This document shows positions 46,625-58,434 of a stretch of DNA of 64,000 bases, piece by piece. The stretch is from assembly GCA_009809945.1 (NCBI GenBank), contig WTPW01000072.1:723476-787475 (forward strand), written 5' to 3'. Each line of letters opens with the position of its first letter. Position 1 is the stretch's first letter. The translations under genes and the position numbers were made by a program. The notes below the pieces were generated by a model. It was not told the DNA's origin and made no database searches. It worked only from the letters and a program-made list of their open reading frames with translations. The DNA comes from Gigaspora margarita. Lineage: Eukaryota; Glomeromycota; Glomeromycetes; Diversisporales; Gigasporaceae.

Positions 46625-47055
46625 TATTCCGCTGATCATAATAAGTTAATACCGGGTATGATAACAATAATGATAATTTTTTTGTTGACTGATAGTAATA
46701 ACAAAAAATTTAAATGATAATAACTTCTAAACTATTATACTTACGTGAATACAATTATATTTATCGAATTTCTCTTAACAAAGTAATAGCGTTATATTTT
46801 TTTCATATAAATTAGAATGAAAGATTTCTGTTAAATCCAAATTAGTACTAAGAAAAGGCTTTGTCACTTCAAAGAAGTGCCAAGATAAATTAATAAATAT
46901 AATTTTATTTGCATTTAGACTTTGTATTTCGAAGAAATAGCCAGTAAAAAAAAAAAGAAAAGATTATTGTTCATCATACTCGGTATATATATCTCTTATT
47001 CTATGTTTATAATTAAACTAATCGGTGATACCCTAATAATAAGTGATTAAGAATG
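46625..47055. mobile_element. inverted-repeat element related to 37799-37925
   Basis: ACCGGGTATGATAACAATAA at 46651 pairs with ATTATTGTTCATCATACTCG near 46963. Comparison with the copy at 37799 shows the arms extend outward to CCGCTGATCATAATAAGTT on the left and AATAATAAGTGATTAAG on the right. The left arm here has lost about 45 bp that the other copy keeps. Confidence 0.7.
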
Positions 47056-48774
47056 AGTTTGTTTGTGATTTTTACCAATAAGTTACTGAAAATACTGCTA
47101 CAGAACTTACTCATTATCTTAGTAACCACAGAATGTGATTATGATTGAGTTAGTTTGCATTGGAATTATTATAAAAAATTCTTACAGAACCTGCTACTTC
47201 GATAACCACAATATATGGTTAAAATCGTGTTAGATTGCATTAGAATTATGATTTCTAGAATTAATGTTGGGGTTAGTTTGTATTTGATTTTCATCATGAG
47301 CTACTGTAAAAAATTTTGATATAGAATTTATTATTATGATGACTATGTAGTTAGTTTGAGTCGAAATTGGCATGATTTGTGCGTAATTAAGCTTGAGTTC
47401 ATATCGAAGTTATTGTGATTTCTACTATGAAAAATATTCAAGAATGGAACTTATTTGTTATTCCGGTAGACCACTCTAAAAAAAATTGGCCGAAGTCCAT
47501 TCGGCCAAAGTCCATAAATTATCGATTTCGGTATAATTAGTGCGTGATCAGTATATAACCAAATTTTTTGAGATACTATTACAGCACATTGTTCGATCAT
47601 AATTATTTACATTCGCAATATCAATTCTTTCAACATATTTATTAAAATTTTGCCTTATCCAATATGCATGATGTAAAAATTTATGCCAAAGACTGATCTT
47701 GCCAATTAATAGAACTTTCTTAATAAACATATAAATAAGCTTTGAAATTAAATGATCTATAAATAAAATCAAAAATTTTTTACTTCGAGTTCGTTTTGTT
47801 AACATTTTTATTATATACTTAGCTTTGGTAACTTATAGTATAGCGAAGTTTTTATAGATATATTTCTATTCAAAAATCAAATAAAAAATTTTTTGAAAGC
47901 TTGTCTTATTAATACGAAATACTTCATATTATACGAGTATGCACTAAAAAAAAGGTTAAATATTATCAGGAGTTTTGCAACTTGTTTGAAAAAAATGCAT
48001 CACAAATTGAAGTAAGAGATCAATTAATAAATAAGCAAAAATTCCAACAAGAAAAAAAAAAAAATTAAAAATTGAAAAACCGAGTAGCTATATTAAAACC
48101 ACTCTTCTTCGGTTATTATCTTAACATAATTGCATATAAATGGATTTGTAATTTAGCTACTCAGTTCAGCTTAACACTAAAGAAGATGAGTGTAAGAAAG
48201 TAAGTATATATAAACGCTTTAATTACAAAAAACTCAATAGACCAAATTTAACGAAGACGCGTTTCACAAATTTAGTAGCGTCATTTTACTGTGTTAAAAT
48301 AATTCATTTTTGTTGGCAGTGTTTGGTTTCTTCTTCAATTAATGAAAAAAATTTTAATTCTAGTGGTCGGCCATGCCAGAAATATGGGAATACTTTATTG
48401 TTTATGAAAAAAATGAAAATGCTATGTTATTCAATGCAAATATTATTTTAAGCAGTGGTAAAGAGGAATATCAAATTTATATTGGAATTACATTTAGTTA
48501 ACTAATGTTCTAATTGTTGATAATTGAAATAATATCAAAAAACTTCAAAAACAAAATGTCACAAATCAATATATTTTGCTGATACGAATAATTCGGGATC
48601 AAGATCACTTCTCTAAAGCATATAATCTAAATAATAGAATTGTTTTACATGTATACCGTTTATATAACTAATGTAAACATATGGATATATAACTTGTACT
48701 ATATAATAAATGTCTTTAAATTGTTCAAAATTATAAAGTTATTATGATTTATAGCTGAAGACAATATATTAAAT
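47056..48774. other. gene-free stretch with a short hairpin
   Basis: The hairpin at 47481-47506 is TTGGCCGAAGTCCATTCGGC plus CAA. An 85-codon minus-strand frame (47548-47805) has no family I know. Nothing else was recognised. Confidence 0.45.
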
Positions 48775-49108
48775 TCAAAGAAATAAATCTGGATAATAAA
48801 AAATAATTATGGAGTGACACGTCCCTTGAGCAATATTAAATAAAATTACGGTGGTTGGAGTACCAATTCTCCCAGTCACAGTTCCTTTATAAATGTATAA
48901 AGCAATTATTTTAGTTTTGCTAATTAAAACCAAAATTTATTCACTGGTTAAAATAATTTATTACCAGCTACAATCCTGTGGCAACATAACAGATGACCCA
49001 TCCAACATTACATGAAGATTGACAAGCTATATATGCTATTGGACCTGCATTTGCTATAGGCGAAAGTAGTAAAACCAAAACAATGGATATTATTAATTTG
49101 CTGTTCAT
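48775..49108 (-). CDS. small secreted protein gene, two exons, probably frameshifted
   Basis: Exon 1 (49108-48965) begins MNSKLIISIVLVLLLSPIAN, a classic signal peptide, then GPIAYIACQSSCNVGW and VICYVATGL. This matches the G-P-x-A-Y-x-x-C-Q-x-x-C-N-x-x-W/x-x-x-C-Y pattern of a widespread family of small Cys-containing secreted proteins in fungi and other eukaryotes (from memory). A likely intron (48964-48885, 80 bp, GTAATA to AAAG) is followed by exon 2 reading GTVTGRIGTPTTVILFNIAQ and GTC, the usual second half (G-T-V-T-x-G-x-G-T-P). An in-frame TAG at 48970-48968 precedes the donor. One missing base before it would put exon 1 in the phase exon 2 needs, so the gene looks frameshifted, or there is an assembly error. 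The C-terminus lacks the last Cys-rich part. Function unknown; secretion is inferred. Confidence 0.65.
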
Positions 49109-50719
49109 TTTTTTATACGATAGATCGAACGCAAATCGCTGTTCCCAAGAAAGAGTAATTAGAAATATTTAATATAGAATTTTAAGTGCAAGAAATTAAG
49201 AAATTATAAAGTTACCATATTCGTTGGAATTGCTATTCGTTATTTGTTAAATAAAAATTTTGTAATTGTTATTTGGAGTCGTTATTTGTTAAAATCGGTG
49301 GTTTGTTTTTGTCTGAATATATTATTTTGGAATCACTATAATTGATATAATTACTAAAACTAGATAGTTGCGCAACGCCATCACCCGAAAGCAGGAACTG
49401 AAGACCTTGATAATGGTTAAGCTTGAATGTTTGATATGATAAAGAAATAAGCAGTTTATTATTAGCTCAATTAGCCATAAAAGAGAAAGGCAATTCAATC
49501 ATTCTTTGTCATTTTTAGTAATAATTATTTATTATACAACAGTCAACAAAGCCTTATCAATGTTTTAATATTAGTATAGATTGGATTTTTGATTTATTTT
49601 GTTATCAGTTGATGTGCAACACAATGAAATGATTGTATATATTGTACGTCGAAATCGAATTTTTGTATCAACTTATGTTGCAACGAAATTCTAAACAGAC
49701 AAATTGGTTAGAAAATTCTAATTCCACTTAATAAGCGATTTAAAATTAACTTAAAAATTAGTAATTATAAATTATTCTCGATGACAAATCTTTAATCAAT
49801 GTCGTAAAACCTTTATTTATTATGCGAGAGGATTATATTTATATATTAAAGCTGTTAAAGATTCATCAAATACAACTATTAGAACTATTAAAGATTATTG
49901 GATCAAAATAATTCAGCTTGCAAAGTCTTGAAATATTAACAATCAAATTTGCTGGTACGTCTTGCTGAAGAATATATGGCATATTACTTCAAGATGGGTT
50001 AAACTGTGTTGGTTTTCTGGATTATGAGATACGATATGTAATTTAAAAACAAATTTTAATATATACACTAGCGTATCTCGTGTTGCTTACGCAACGCGTT
50101 TACTTATTGACTAAATTTCAATGAATAAAATCATTAAATATTTACCAACCAAGGATTGTGCAAAAGTATAAGTTGTTCACATTTTTTAGTCAATTATTTG
50201 CAAATAATAATTTATAAATCATAGCAGTTTGCACAATTCTGTGAGTTTTGCAGCTAAAAAAAAAAATAAAATAAAATAAAATAAAAAAAAAAAAAAAAAG
50301 AATAAATCGCTCGATTAATAGATTATTGATCTTTTAAACTACTCCGATATCATAATATAAAAATTTCTTATCAGGAGTAGCTTTAAGTATTCAGAGATCA
50401 TAAATCTTTTGATTGATTTCTTTTTGAGGAGCTTGTCAACAAAGTGACAAAGCAGTCATTATTGCGATATGTCATTTAGCCTTTATAGGATTTTTGCGCT
50501 AATGATTTGATAGTATTATGTTGATTGCAGGTATTTTCTGGTTTATACTGTTGAAATCGTGTTACTATAGTGATTTCTGGAATCGAGTTACTATGGCTAT
50601 CGTAATTAGAAAATAAGTAAGGAAGGAAAGGGGGAAATCATAGTATGTAATAATCAATGTAAGAAAGCAAGGATATTTATGGACATTTGTCTAGTACGTA
50701 GAGAGGTTACTTTCTTTCA
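49109..50719. other. gene-free stretch of the CpG-rich compartment
   Basis: No reading frame recognised. An A-rich simple repeat (AAATAAAATAAAATAAAAT) lies near 50262-50300. The words TTGCTTACGCAACGCG near 50083 form a small palindrome. Confidence 0.45.
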
Positions 50720-51500
50720 CTATCACCTGTCTTGTAGTGAAGACTGGTTTTAACGTCCTGCCCTTATCTGTGACTCATAAACTAAAGGCAATACAAGGAC
50801 CTTGTGTTTACTGCAGTTGTTATATCAGTACAAAGATATTTTATGTTAGTAACTACAGTAATAGGCAATGGTCTCTTGCTGTGATTAAACCCTTCAGTTG
50901 TGATAGCAGTGCAAGAACTTCATATTTAGTGATTAGGCACCATGGCTGCATTAGTAGTGTAAAGATATCATGTTGTTAAGCCTGTGGCCGCAATAACAGG
51001 GTAAGGATCCAATATTTGACAAAAAGCTTCAATAGCAGTGCAAGGACCTCATATTTGGTGAAAAGCTACAAAAATTCATTTCATGATTAGACTCCATAGC
51101 TAGTAGTGGTGCAAAAACCTCATGTCGTGATTGAGCTTCACAACTGCGATAGCAATTGTGTTTGTGTTTAGGCACTGCGGACTCATGTCATGATTATACT
51201 CTGTGGCGTTGTTGGCAGTGCAAGGATCTCATGTTGTGATTAATTCACAGTTGCAGTAAAAGTGCAGGGACCCCATGTTGTTATTAGGTTTTGTGACTAC
51301 AGCAATAGTAAAAAGACCTCATGTTCACGATTGCAATAGCAGTGTAAGGACTTCATGTTAGTAATTAGGTTCTGCAGCTACACATAAAGTAGTAGTGCAA
51401 GTATCTCATGTTGTGATTAGGTTTGTGGCTCCGATAGCAGTGTATGGACCTCATGTTTCTGATTTGGGTCCACAGCTACGGTCGCAATACAAGGACCTTA
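50720..51500. repeat. degenerate minisatellite, unit about 45-55 bp
   Basis: The repeated text is roughly TGCAAGGACCTCATGTTGTG followed by ATTAGGCTCTGTGGCTGCAA and TAGCAG, with at least a dozen diverged units. A last unit resumes at 52241-52285, after the MITE at 51501-52238, which therefore inserted into the array. An 80-codon frame across it is a by-product of the repeat. Confidence 0.85.
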
Positions 51501-52238
51501 CCGTATAAGCGCGAAATAACGGGCCGGGCGTTATTTCGAAATCTGGGCACCCCCAAAATAGCATATAGTGTCTCGAATTAGCGCCCATGCGCATCCCGAA
51601 TTAACGCGCACCCGATATAACCGGTAATTGATTCGTGCGACAATTCAACTGCATCGTTGACATGAGCCATAAAAACTTAGTATTTATAGCTGTTCTTATC
51701 TATATAGTAAAAAATTTACCGAATGTTTATTTTGCCGCTTCTATAAGTTTTTGATTTTGGTAATGAGCGATTATGCAATATCTTGTTATTTAATATAAGT
51801 GATAAGGTTAAATAAAATTCGAGCCAATCATTATGTGAGATTGGATAATTATTAAGAATAAAAGTGACTNTTTGATCAGAAATTATAAGCCCGATTATNA
51901 ATTTCTTATGAGTCGCTTATGAATTTTGTATGCATATAACCTAGTTGCTTATAAATGTCTGTACGTATGCACCTGATTACTTATAAATTTAGTACACTTA
52001 TTATAATTTTTATACGCTTAGATGATTTATCACTTTGTTACCCCTTTATAATTTTTAAATATATATTTATAGAACAATATTTTTAGGTCTCACTATGCAA
52101 GTTGCATGCGCGTTATTTTAAAAATATTTGGCTCTGAAAATCAGTTCTTATTTCGAAGTAACGCACATGCGCGTACTCGAAATAACGCGCCGGTCAATCA
52201 ATTAACGCGCAGGGGAGCGTTATTTCGCGCTTGTACGG
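51501..52238. mobile_element. CCG-type MITE, copy 3, long form (738 bp)
   Basis: It is flanked by TA (51499-51500 and 52239-52240). The ends CCGTATAAGCGCGAAATAAC and GTTATTTCGCGCTTGTACGG are inverted repeats closely related to those of 46002-46116. Several more CGCG and AATAACGCGC words lie near each end. Two single ambiguous bases (51870, 51899) suggest collapsed copies. No transposase. Confidence 0.88.
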
Positions 52239-52757
52239 TATATTGGGATCCTTGTTTGGTGATTAGGTTCTACAGCTGCGATAGACCTATTGGTAAGTAA
52301 CAATATACATATCGCTGTATAACAATATTATCTGATTCTCATTAAGGTTATACAATTCTTTTTAATTGCAATAGATTGGTTTATTAACTAGTTATGGCTT
52401 GTTTTCTTGGTGGCCACAAATATGTAATTTGTTATTAGGTGAATGGTTAGTTTGGATGTAAGTATTTCTTGAGAGTATAGTTATTCTGATATGTATAATA
52501 GAGAGCCTAAAATTGATAATGATCAGAGTCCTATGTTCTTTATTCCATGTACTGTAAATAAAGTTGAATAATCAAGCAATAATTTATCATGGTTTGCAAA
52601 TTGATCAAATTTGTAGATTGTTGAACACCCATACAATCACTACAATCACTTAAACAATAGCCTGATTGTTGTCCGGTTGTGCGATTTTGCAATGATTTTT
52701 AGTGAGCATAGATATGGCTGAAGAAAATAATATGTTTATATTGGACCTTTAGCCAAA

Positions 52758-53025
52758 AAAAAACACATTTTACAATCTTTTACAATCTTTTACAATCACA
52801 CAATTGGATAACAATAAGGTGGTTGGATAGGTATACAGCAATCTACAAATTTGATCATACATATTGTGTAGCTGTGCGAAGCAGTCACGCTAAAAAACAC
52901 ATTTTACAATCTTTTACAATCTTTTACAATCACACAATTGGACAACAATAAGGTGGTTGGATAGGTATACAGCAATCTACAAATTTGATCATACTTATTG
53001 TGTAGCTGTGCGAAGCAGTCACGCT
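52758..53025. repeat. tandem duplication, 2 x 134 bp, nearly identical
   Basis: The unit from AAAAAACACATTTTACAATC to TGCGAAGCAGTCACGCT repeats immediately, with only a couple of differences. Inside is a threefold TTTTACAATC. Text at 52590-52700 (AAATTTGTAGATTG, GATTGTTGTCC) is a diverged inverted relative, so the duplication may involve one arm of a foldback. Confidence 0.9.
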
Positions 53026-53419
53026 AAAACCAAGAACGTTATATAAGTACATCTTAAAATTAAAATTTTCTGAAATAGAATATATTATTTGCATATTCTG
53101 TTTTCTTTTTATTAATGATAAATGTAGGTCGTATAAGTACTATTTACTGTATACACCAAATAGACTCGATTAAGCTAAGTAATTTAAAATAAATCTGTTA
53201 CTGGATGTTTCACATCAATAACAACAAATTTAATATGCTCACAACCTGAGCTTCTTTGTGGTCCATGTTAGCACATTAAATTCAAAACTAGATGCTTTTT
53301 TAATTGTCATATAAAAATGATTACCCTATGACTCTTTGGATCTTTCGCCTGCCAAATAAAATCATTATTGGTTGCTACACATCATTAACTATATAATATA
53401 ATTAATATTGTAATAAATT

Positions 53420-53573
53420 AATTTTCAAAGGGGCTAAAACTTCATTATTATTGTGGACAAATTATATTGTTGATTCTTTTGAAATAAAAATAAAACAATT
53501 TTCAAAGGGGCTAAAACTTCATTATTATTGTGGACAAATTATATTGTTGATTCTTTTGAAATAAAAATAAAAC
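53420..53573. repeat. tandem duplication, 2 x 77 bp, virtually identical
   Basis: AATTTTCAAAGGGGCTAAAA at 53420 recurs at 53497 with the whole following unit unchanged as far as I can see. Recent duplication of non-coding DNA. Confidence 0.92.
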
Positions 53574-55298
53574 AATCAACACATAATAAATAAATGAATT
53601 CACATTCATATTATTCACCAACAAATCCTTGTTGAAAACTTAGTTATAGATAATTATTTACAGACAAGGTTATTTTACATATGATTAATTCAATATATTG
53701 TACTAAAAATTTTTTATAAATTGCACTAACTTTAAACCTAAACTTAACTCTAATAACAATGACTAGAATTAATTTGCCTGCAAAATTAGCTTTTGGTGAA
53801 ATAACTTTCTATGAAATGGTCTTGTCCATGAATTAATTGATTGCAATATAACCTTGCCTGAAATTAATTCTCTGAGTTAAGTTTTCTGTAAAGTAATTAT
53901 TGGTGAGTTGATTAAAACTGAGTGAACCTGATATTATTAAATAAATATTAAATAAAAAACTTAGCAAAATCAAATTAATGTATCAAAATCAAATTAATGT
54001 ATCAAAATAAATGAATATTAAGTCAAACTGTTATAATGACAAAAAGTAGTTTATGTATTCTTTTTCCATGTCATTTTCTGAATTTATGCTGATTCTGAAT
54101 TGTCATTTTAGAATTGGTATCCATTTAACAATTGTTAAAAAAAAACAAGTGAAAATTTTGAAATAATAAATTAATAATAATAAAGTAAAGAAATATATAA
54201 ATAAATAAATAAAAAATGAATAAGTTAATATATGCTCACCTAAATATAAATGCTAGCTAAATTTTTAGAATATATTCAAATATTCATATAAATTTTAATA
54301 ATTTTTGCATTCACCATGTAGAAGCATTCACATTTGTTTTTTAGCATCAGCAAGAATCTGATCAGATGTTTTGTCTAACCCAAATCTAATAAGATAATTC
54401 CTTATTTTTTTAAGGTATTTCTAGGCATCTGATAAGCATGACAAAAATTCTATATATGCATATATGTTACACAGGATTTATATATATAAAATCATATAAA
54501 AGGCAGATGTGTCATATAGTTACAAATCAAAAGAATCACCTATACTTTATGAAACTTAGCAAGACCATTTGTTAGGTGTATTGCAAGTGGATTTTAGTGA
54601 CCCATCTCTGAGATCATTGAATTTGCAGAGCTTTTATTAGAGCAGTTTTTTTATAACAGGTAATAATATATAAATAAAATTATTATTATTATTATTATTT
54701 TTAATATTTTAGTACCAATTTAGTAAACTAAAGTGTTATTCATTATTTAGCTACTAATATATTTGAACTATAAAGGGAGATTTCTAAAGTTCATAGCTTT
54801 ACAAGGTGTAAGTTGTTGTAATAAGCATTAATATATACATATTCTTTTTTTAGTACTGATTATAAAAGGTTACAAAGTTATTAAGTATTAACAATATAGC
54901 ATTTTTTGTATTTTTATTTTATATTCTTTACATTTACAAATCTTTTTCTTTTACTTTAAAATATTTAGGTTCTTTATAAGTTGTATAATTTAGAATAAAT
55001 TAGTAGTTTATTGTAGTTCACTTAAGTAATACAATAGTTTGTAGATGCATATGTGTAAATGTACTTATGACTATAAAATAAGTATAATACATATTGTATC
55101 AACTAATAACAATTGTTATAATAGAATCAAAAGAAAAGAGTACTTTACCATTTATTATTAGTTATATAATTATAATAAAATTTGCAATGAAACAAAAAAA
55201 TTTACTCTTGGATATTTCAAGTTAAATAATAGCAGAATTAATTGCTTAATCTAATTTAGATCTATGGACATACACTAACTTTTAGATATTATATATAT
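53574..55298. other. gene-free, CpG-poor stretch
   Basis: AT-rich. It contains an (ATT)n simple repeat near 54679-54699 and a duplicated TAATGTATCAAAATCAAATT-like word near 53970-54000. No genes or element ends were recognised. Confidence 0.5.
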
Positions 55299-55700
55299 GG
55301 TGCAAGAAGCCTATACTCAACATGTTTCAATTTTTAAATTACCATAATTTTTTATACAAGAGGTTTTTTAAAAAACTGACCAGTAACTTTGTAGAGCAAT
55401 ATTAGTTCTATAAGTTTGCCAAATATTTTTTTTAAAAACCTTCTTTATAAAAAGTTGATGTGTTTTAAAGATTACTATTGCTTTATATACAGTATAATTA
55501 CTATGTGTTTCAATTTTAATCAACTTTAAAGTGCTATAACTTTTTATAAAGGCAACATTTTAAAAATCTGACCAGTAACATTGTTCATTATAATATGCTC
55601 TGCAAATTTGCCAAATAGCTTTTAAAAATATTGTCTCTATAAAAAGTTGATGCATTTTAAAGTTATATTATTTTACTGTCGAGTATAGGCTTCTTGCACC
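55299..55700. mobile_element. inverted-repeat element (402 bp) with internal duplication
   Basis: The ends GGTGCAAGAAGCCTATACTC and GAGTATAGGCTTCTTGCACC are perfect complements, and both flanks read ATAT. Inside, a block of about 95 bp (CTGACCAGTAAC to GTTGATGTGTTTTAAAG) occurs twice in direct orientation, near 55376 and 55578. The superfamily is uncertain. Confidence 0.85.
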
Positions 55701-56480
55701 ATATAAATTACAGAATTACTATATCATCATTATTACTTAATTATAGTATTAAATAACATTAGCCAATTACATTTGATAATAATCATCTGACATAATAACC
55801 AATAAAAACCTTTTGTCATGTTTATCTGATGCCTAACAATAATATTTCAAACCTAAAAGCCAATTAAAATGCAAAATAAACACATAATAGTTGTTTTTAT
55901 ATAGCATGAAGGATAATTATCACAGATCAGTCAACAAAACAAAACAACAACAAAAAGTACAAAAAAGTAAAAATGTGAAAAATATCTTGGGGCAAGGCTA
56001 ATGATTTTCTGCGGTAATAAATTGGTAATTCCATCTATGACAAATTCAAATTTTGCAAAATTTTCATATATTAAAATATATAATTTCTTGTTAATTCTGC
56101 ATTGGTCATTTATAAATTCTGTGATGGTTATATAGAAATCTTGAATATTCCGCAATCAATTTGTTATTAGTTTTTAGATTATTTCACAAAAATTTTTACC
56201 TGACTACACTTGTATCTTAGGTTTATTTTCTATATTAGAACTTTTCAAAAGTTATATTTTTAAAACCTTGATATATAAAAAAAACTAACTAATTTATAAA
56301 TCCCTACTTGTTGTGACAATTCTGTGCTATTCTTAATATATTTCATGTTTACAACTTAATTCTATGATTTTTGCAGCAATTCATTAAATGCAAAAAATCA
56401 TTGGAGCATTAATTAAAAGTGTTAGAAAAATGATTTTGCTTATATAACTTGCCTTTGTCCTAATTCTATGTGATAATAAC

Positions 56481-56663
56481 AGGATCCCAGACAATTCTAT
56501 AGTAGGTGGTATAGTAAAAAGTGGGTAGATTTTTGGCCAAATTCATATTAATTCTGGTCAAAATTAAAATTTAATTTTAATTTTGACCAGAATTTTAATG
56601 AGTTTGGCCCAAAAAATCTACTCACTTTTTACACCCCATCTACCTTAGAATTGTTCAGGTCCT
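56481..56663. mobile_element. AGGAYCC-type MITE, related family (183 bp)
   Basis: It begins AGGATCCCAGACAATTCTA and ends TAGAATTGTTCAGGTCCT. The flanks ATAATAAC (56473-56480) and ATACTAAC (56664-56671) are an 8-bp duplication with one change. Its length and terminal AGGAYC match 9980-10154 and 12453-12633, but its interior differs. The centre pairs ATTAATTCTGGTCAAAATTA-like arms. Confidence 0.8.
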
Positions 56664-57037
56664 ATACTAACCCTAATTAAGTTTATAATTAGACATAGCT
56701 TCAGGTTAGAGATATACAAGTTAAATATCACTAGCTAGAGATACCTAGAATTGTCCTTTTTTAAAAAAATATATAAATTTACCTTTTGAGGTTTTTTCAT
56801 AACTGCTATACTTAGCATAGTGGGTGGCACAAATTATTTCATAAAATTTCTAATATAGCAAACTTGTATCCCAAGTTATCCCTATTTTGTTTAGGCATGT
56901 GCAATTCTTTTGTTACATCATTCAAAGAATCTTAAAGGCATTAGCTTAAATTTTGAGTTATACTAAAGATCAGAATTTTTAGTACATTTAGATATTCATT
57001 GTCTGAAGCATAGAAGTACTTATATGTACATGAAAAA

Positions 57038-57415
57038 GTTAAAATATGTTCGTCTGCCCAGTACATAACTTGTTAGTGATTGGCTGCTACAGTCCACATT
57101 AGACCTTTGATTTGAAAAATGTCTATCTATTGGCACATGACTTGTTGGTGATTGCCTGCTATAGTCCACACTAGACCTTATATTTGAAAATGTTCATCTG
57201 TTCAGCATGTGACTTGTTGGTAATTGGCTACTACAGTCCATACTAGACTTTATATTTGAAAATGTCTGTTTGTTTAGCATATGACTTGTTGGTGATTGGC
57301 TGTTACAGTCCATACTAGACCTTTGATTTGAAAAATGTCCATCTTTCTAGCACGTGCCTATACTATGATTAGCCATTACAGACCATACTAGACTTCTGAT
57401 TAAAAAAGTTCATGT
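57038..57415. repeat. minisatellite, five units of 72 bp
   Basis: The word CTTGTTGGTGATTGGCTGCT and its variants start at about 57069, 57141, 57213 and 57285, with a more diverged fifth unit near 57357. Each is followed by ACAGTCCACACTAGACC and TTTGAAAAATGTC. Confidence 0.92.
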
Positions 57416-57811
57416 CTAATACATGATAATATTTATATACATTGGCTTACCATATTATTGTAAACACTTTTTAAAAATTTATACAGAGCTAACTATTTAA
57501 GTTATTAAGCTAAAAATTAAATTAAAAATTCTTTAAATCTATGTCTTTTAAATAAAAAAAAGTTTAAAAGATTTTATACTACAGTTTTTAAAATAACTAA
57601 GTTTAAGTAAAATATTAGATTTTTATATTTAACTGGTTTTTATTGTTGTATAAAATTAATTAAAATAATAACTGTATAGCAAAAATTAAATTTTTATTAA
57701 GCTAATTGGATTTCAAAATAACAAAAATTATTCAGTATGACAAATTACATATAATCTCAAATTTTTATTAAACTTTAAAAAATTTTAAGGTAGTTATTAT
57801 TTCTAAATATA

Positions 57812-58098
57812 GGGTCATCTAAAGCGGGGGCAAATTCACGTAATTACAACCAAACAAATTACAGAATTTTGATGATCGCTGTTGAAGCAAAACAAGAAAC
57901 AAAAACAAAAAACCTAAAAAATATAAAAAACAGCAGTCTAAACCTACCTCAAGTAGGTTAAGTAAAATTATTGGGAAGGCAATTTTGCTTATGTATAATA
58001 TCTAAACTCAACCTAACCTCAAGATAAGATGACCCTAACCCTAAAGTTAATCAAGAAAATTATTAAGAAATATGAGTTGCCCCTGCTTTAGATGTCCC
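57812..58098. mobile_element. Mutator-like MITE with 9-bp duplication
   Basis: It is flanked by the exact 9-mer CTAAATATA (57803-57811 and 58099-58107). The ends GGGTCATCTAAAGCGGGGGC and GCCCCTGCTTTAGATGTCCC are inverted repeats with two mismatches. A telomere-like CCCTAACCCTAA occurs near 58032. Confidence 0.88.
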
Positions 58099-58151
58099 CT
58101 AAATATAGTAATACAATTATTAATTCAAAACTATATCAATTACTAAATATA

Positions 58152-58434
58152 GGGATCATCTAAAGCCAGGTTCTGTCACATGACCAATGGCCAATCAAGT
58201 CATAAATATTTGACTTTTCCAGATCAGCCTGACAAGATAAAACAAAGAAAAAAGTAAAAAAAATGCAAAAAATACAAGAAACAAGTGTCTAAACCTGTCT
58301 CAGAGCACTAATAAAAAATGTTAGAAAAACAGTTTTATATATAAGACTTGCTCTAACCCTAACTCTGAACTAACCCTTACCCTAATTTTAATTAAATAAT
58401 CAAAAACATATAAATGAACGGGCCTTAGCTATCC
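58152..58434. mobile_element. second Mutator-like MITE at the same target word
   Basis: It is flanked again by CTAAATATA (58143-58151 and 58435-58443). The ends GGGATCATCTAAAGCC and GGCCTTAGCTATCC are imperfect inverted repeats related to those of 57812-58098, and the interiors are related but diverged (shared AAGAAACA, GTCTAAACCT and TAACCCTAA words). Confidence 0.8.

Noticed and set aside
50737-50979. 80-codon frame with Cys and Ser-rich repeats
   Set aside because: By-product of the minisatellite; every unit gives the same kind of text.
57038-57415. CRISPR-like array
   Set aside because: Units of 72 bp are similar over their whole length with no constant-repeat/variable-spacer pattern, and the genome is eukaryotic.
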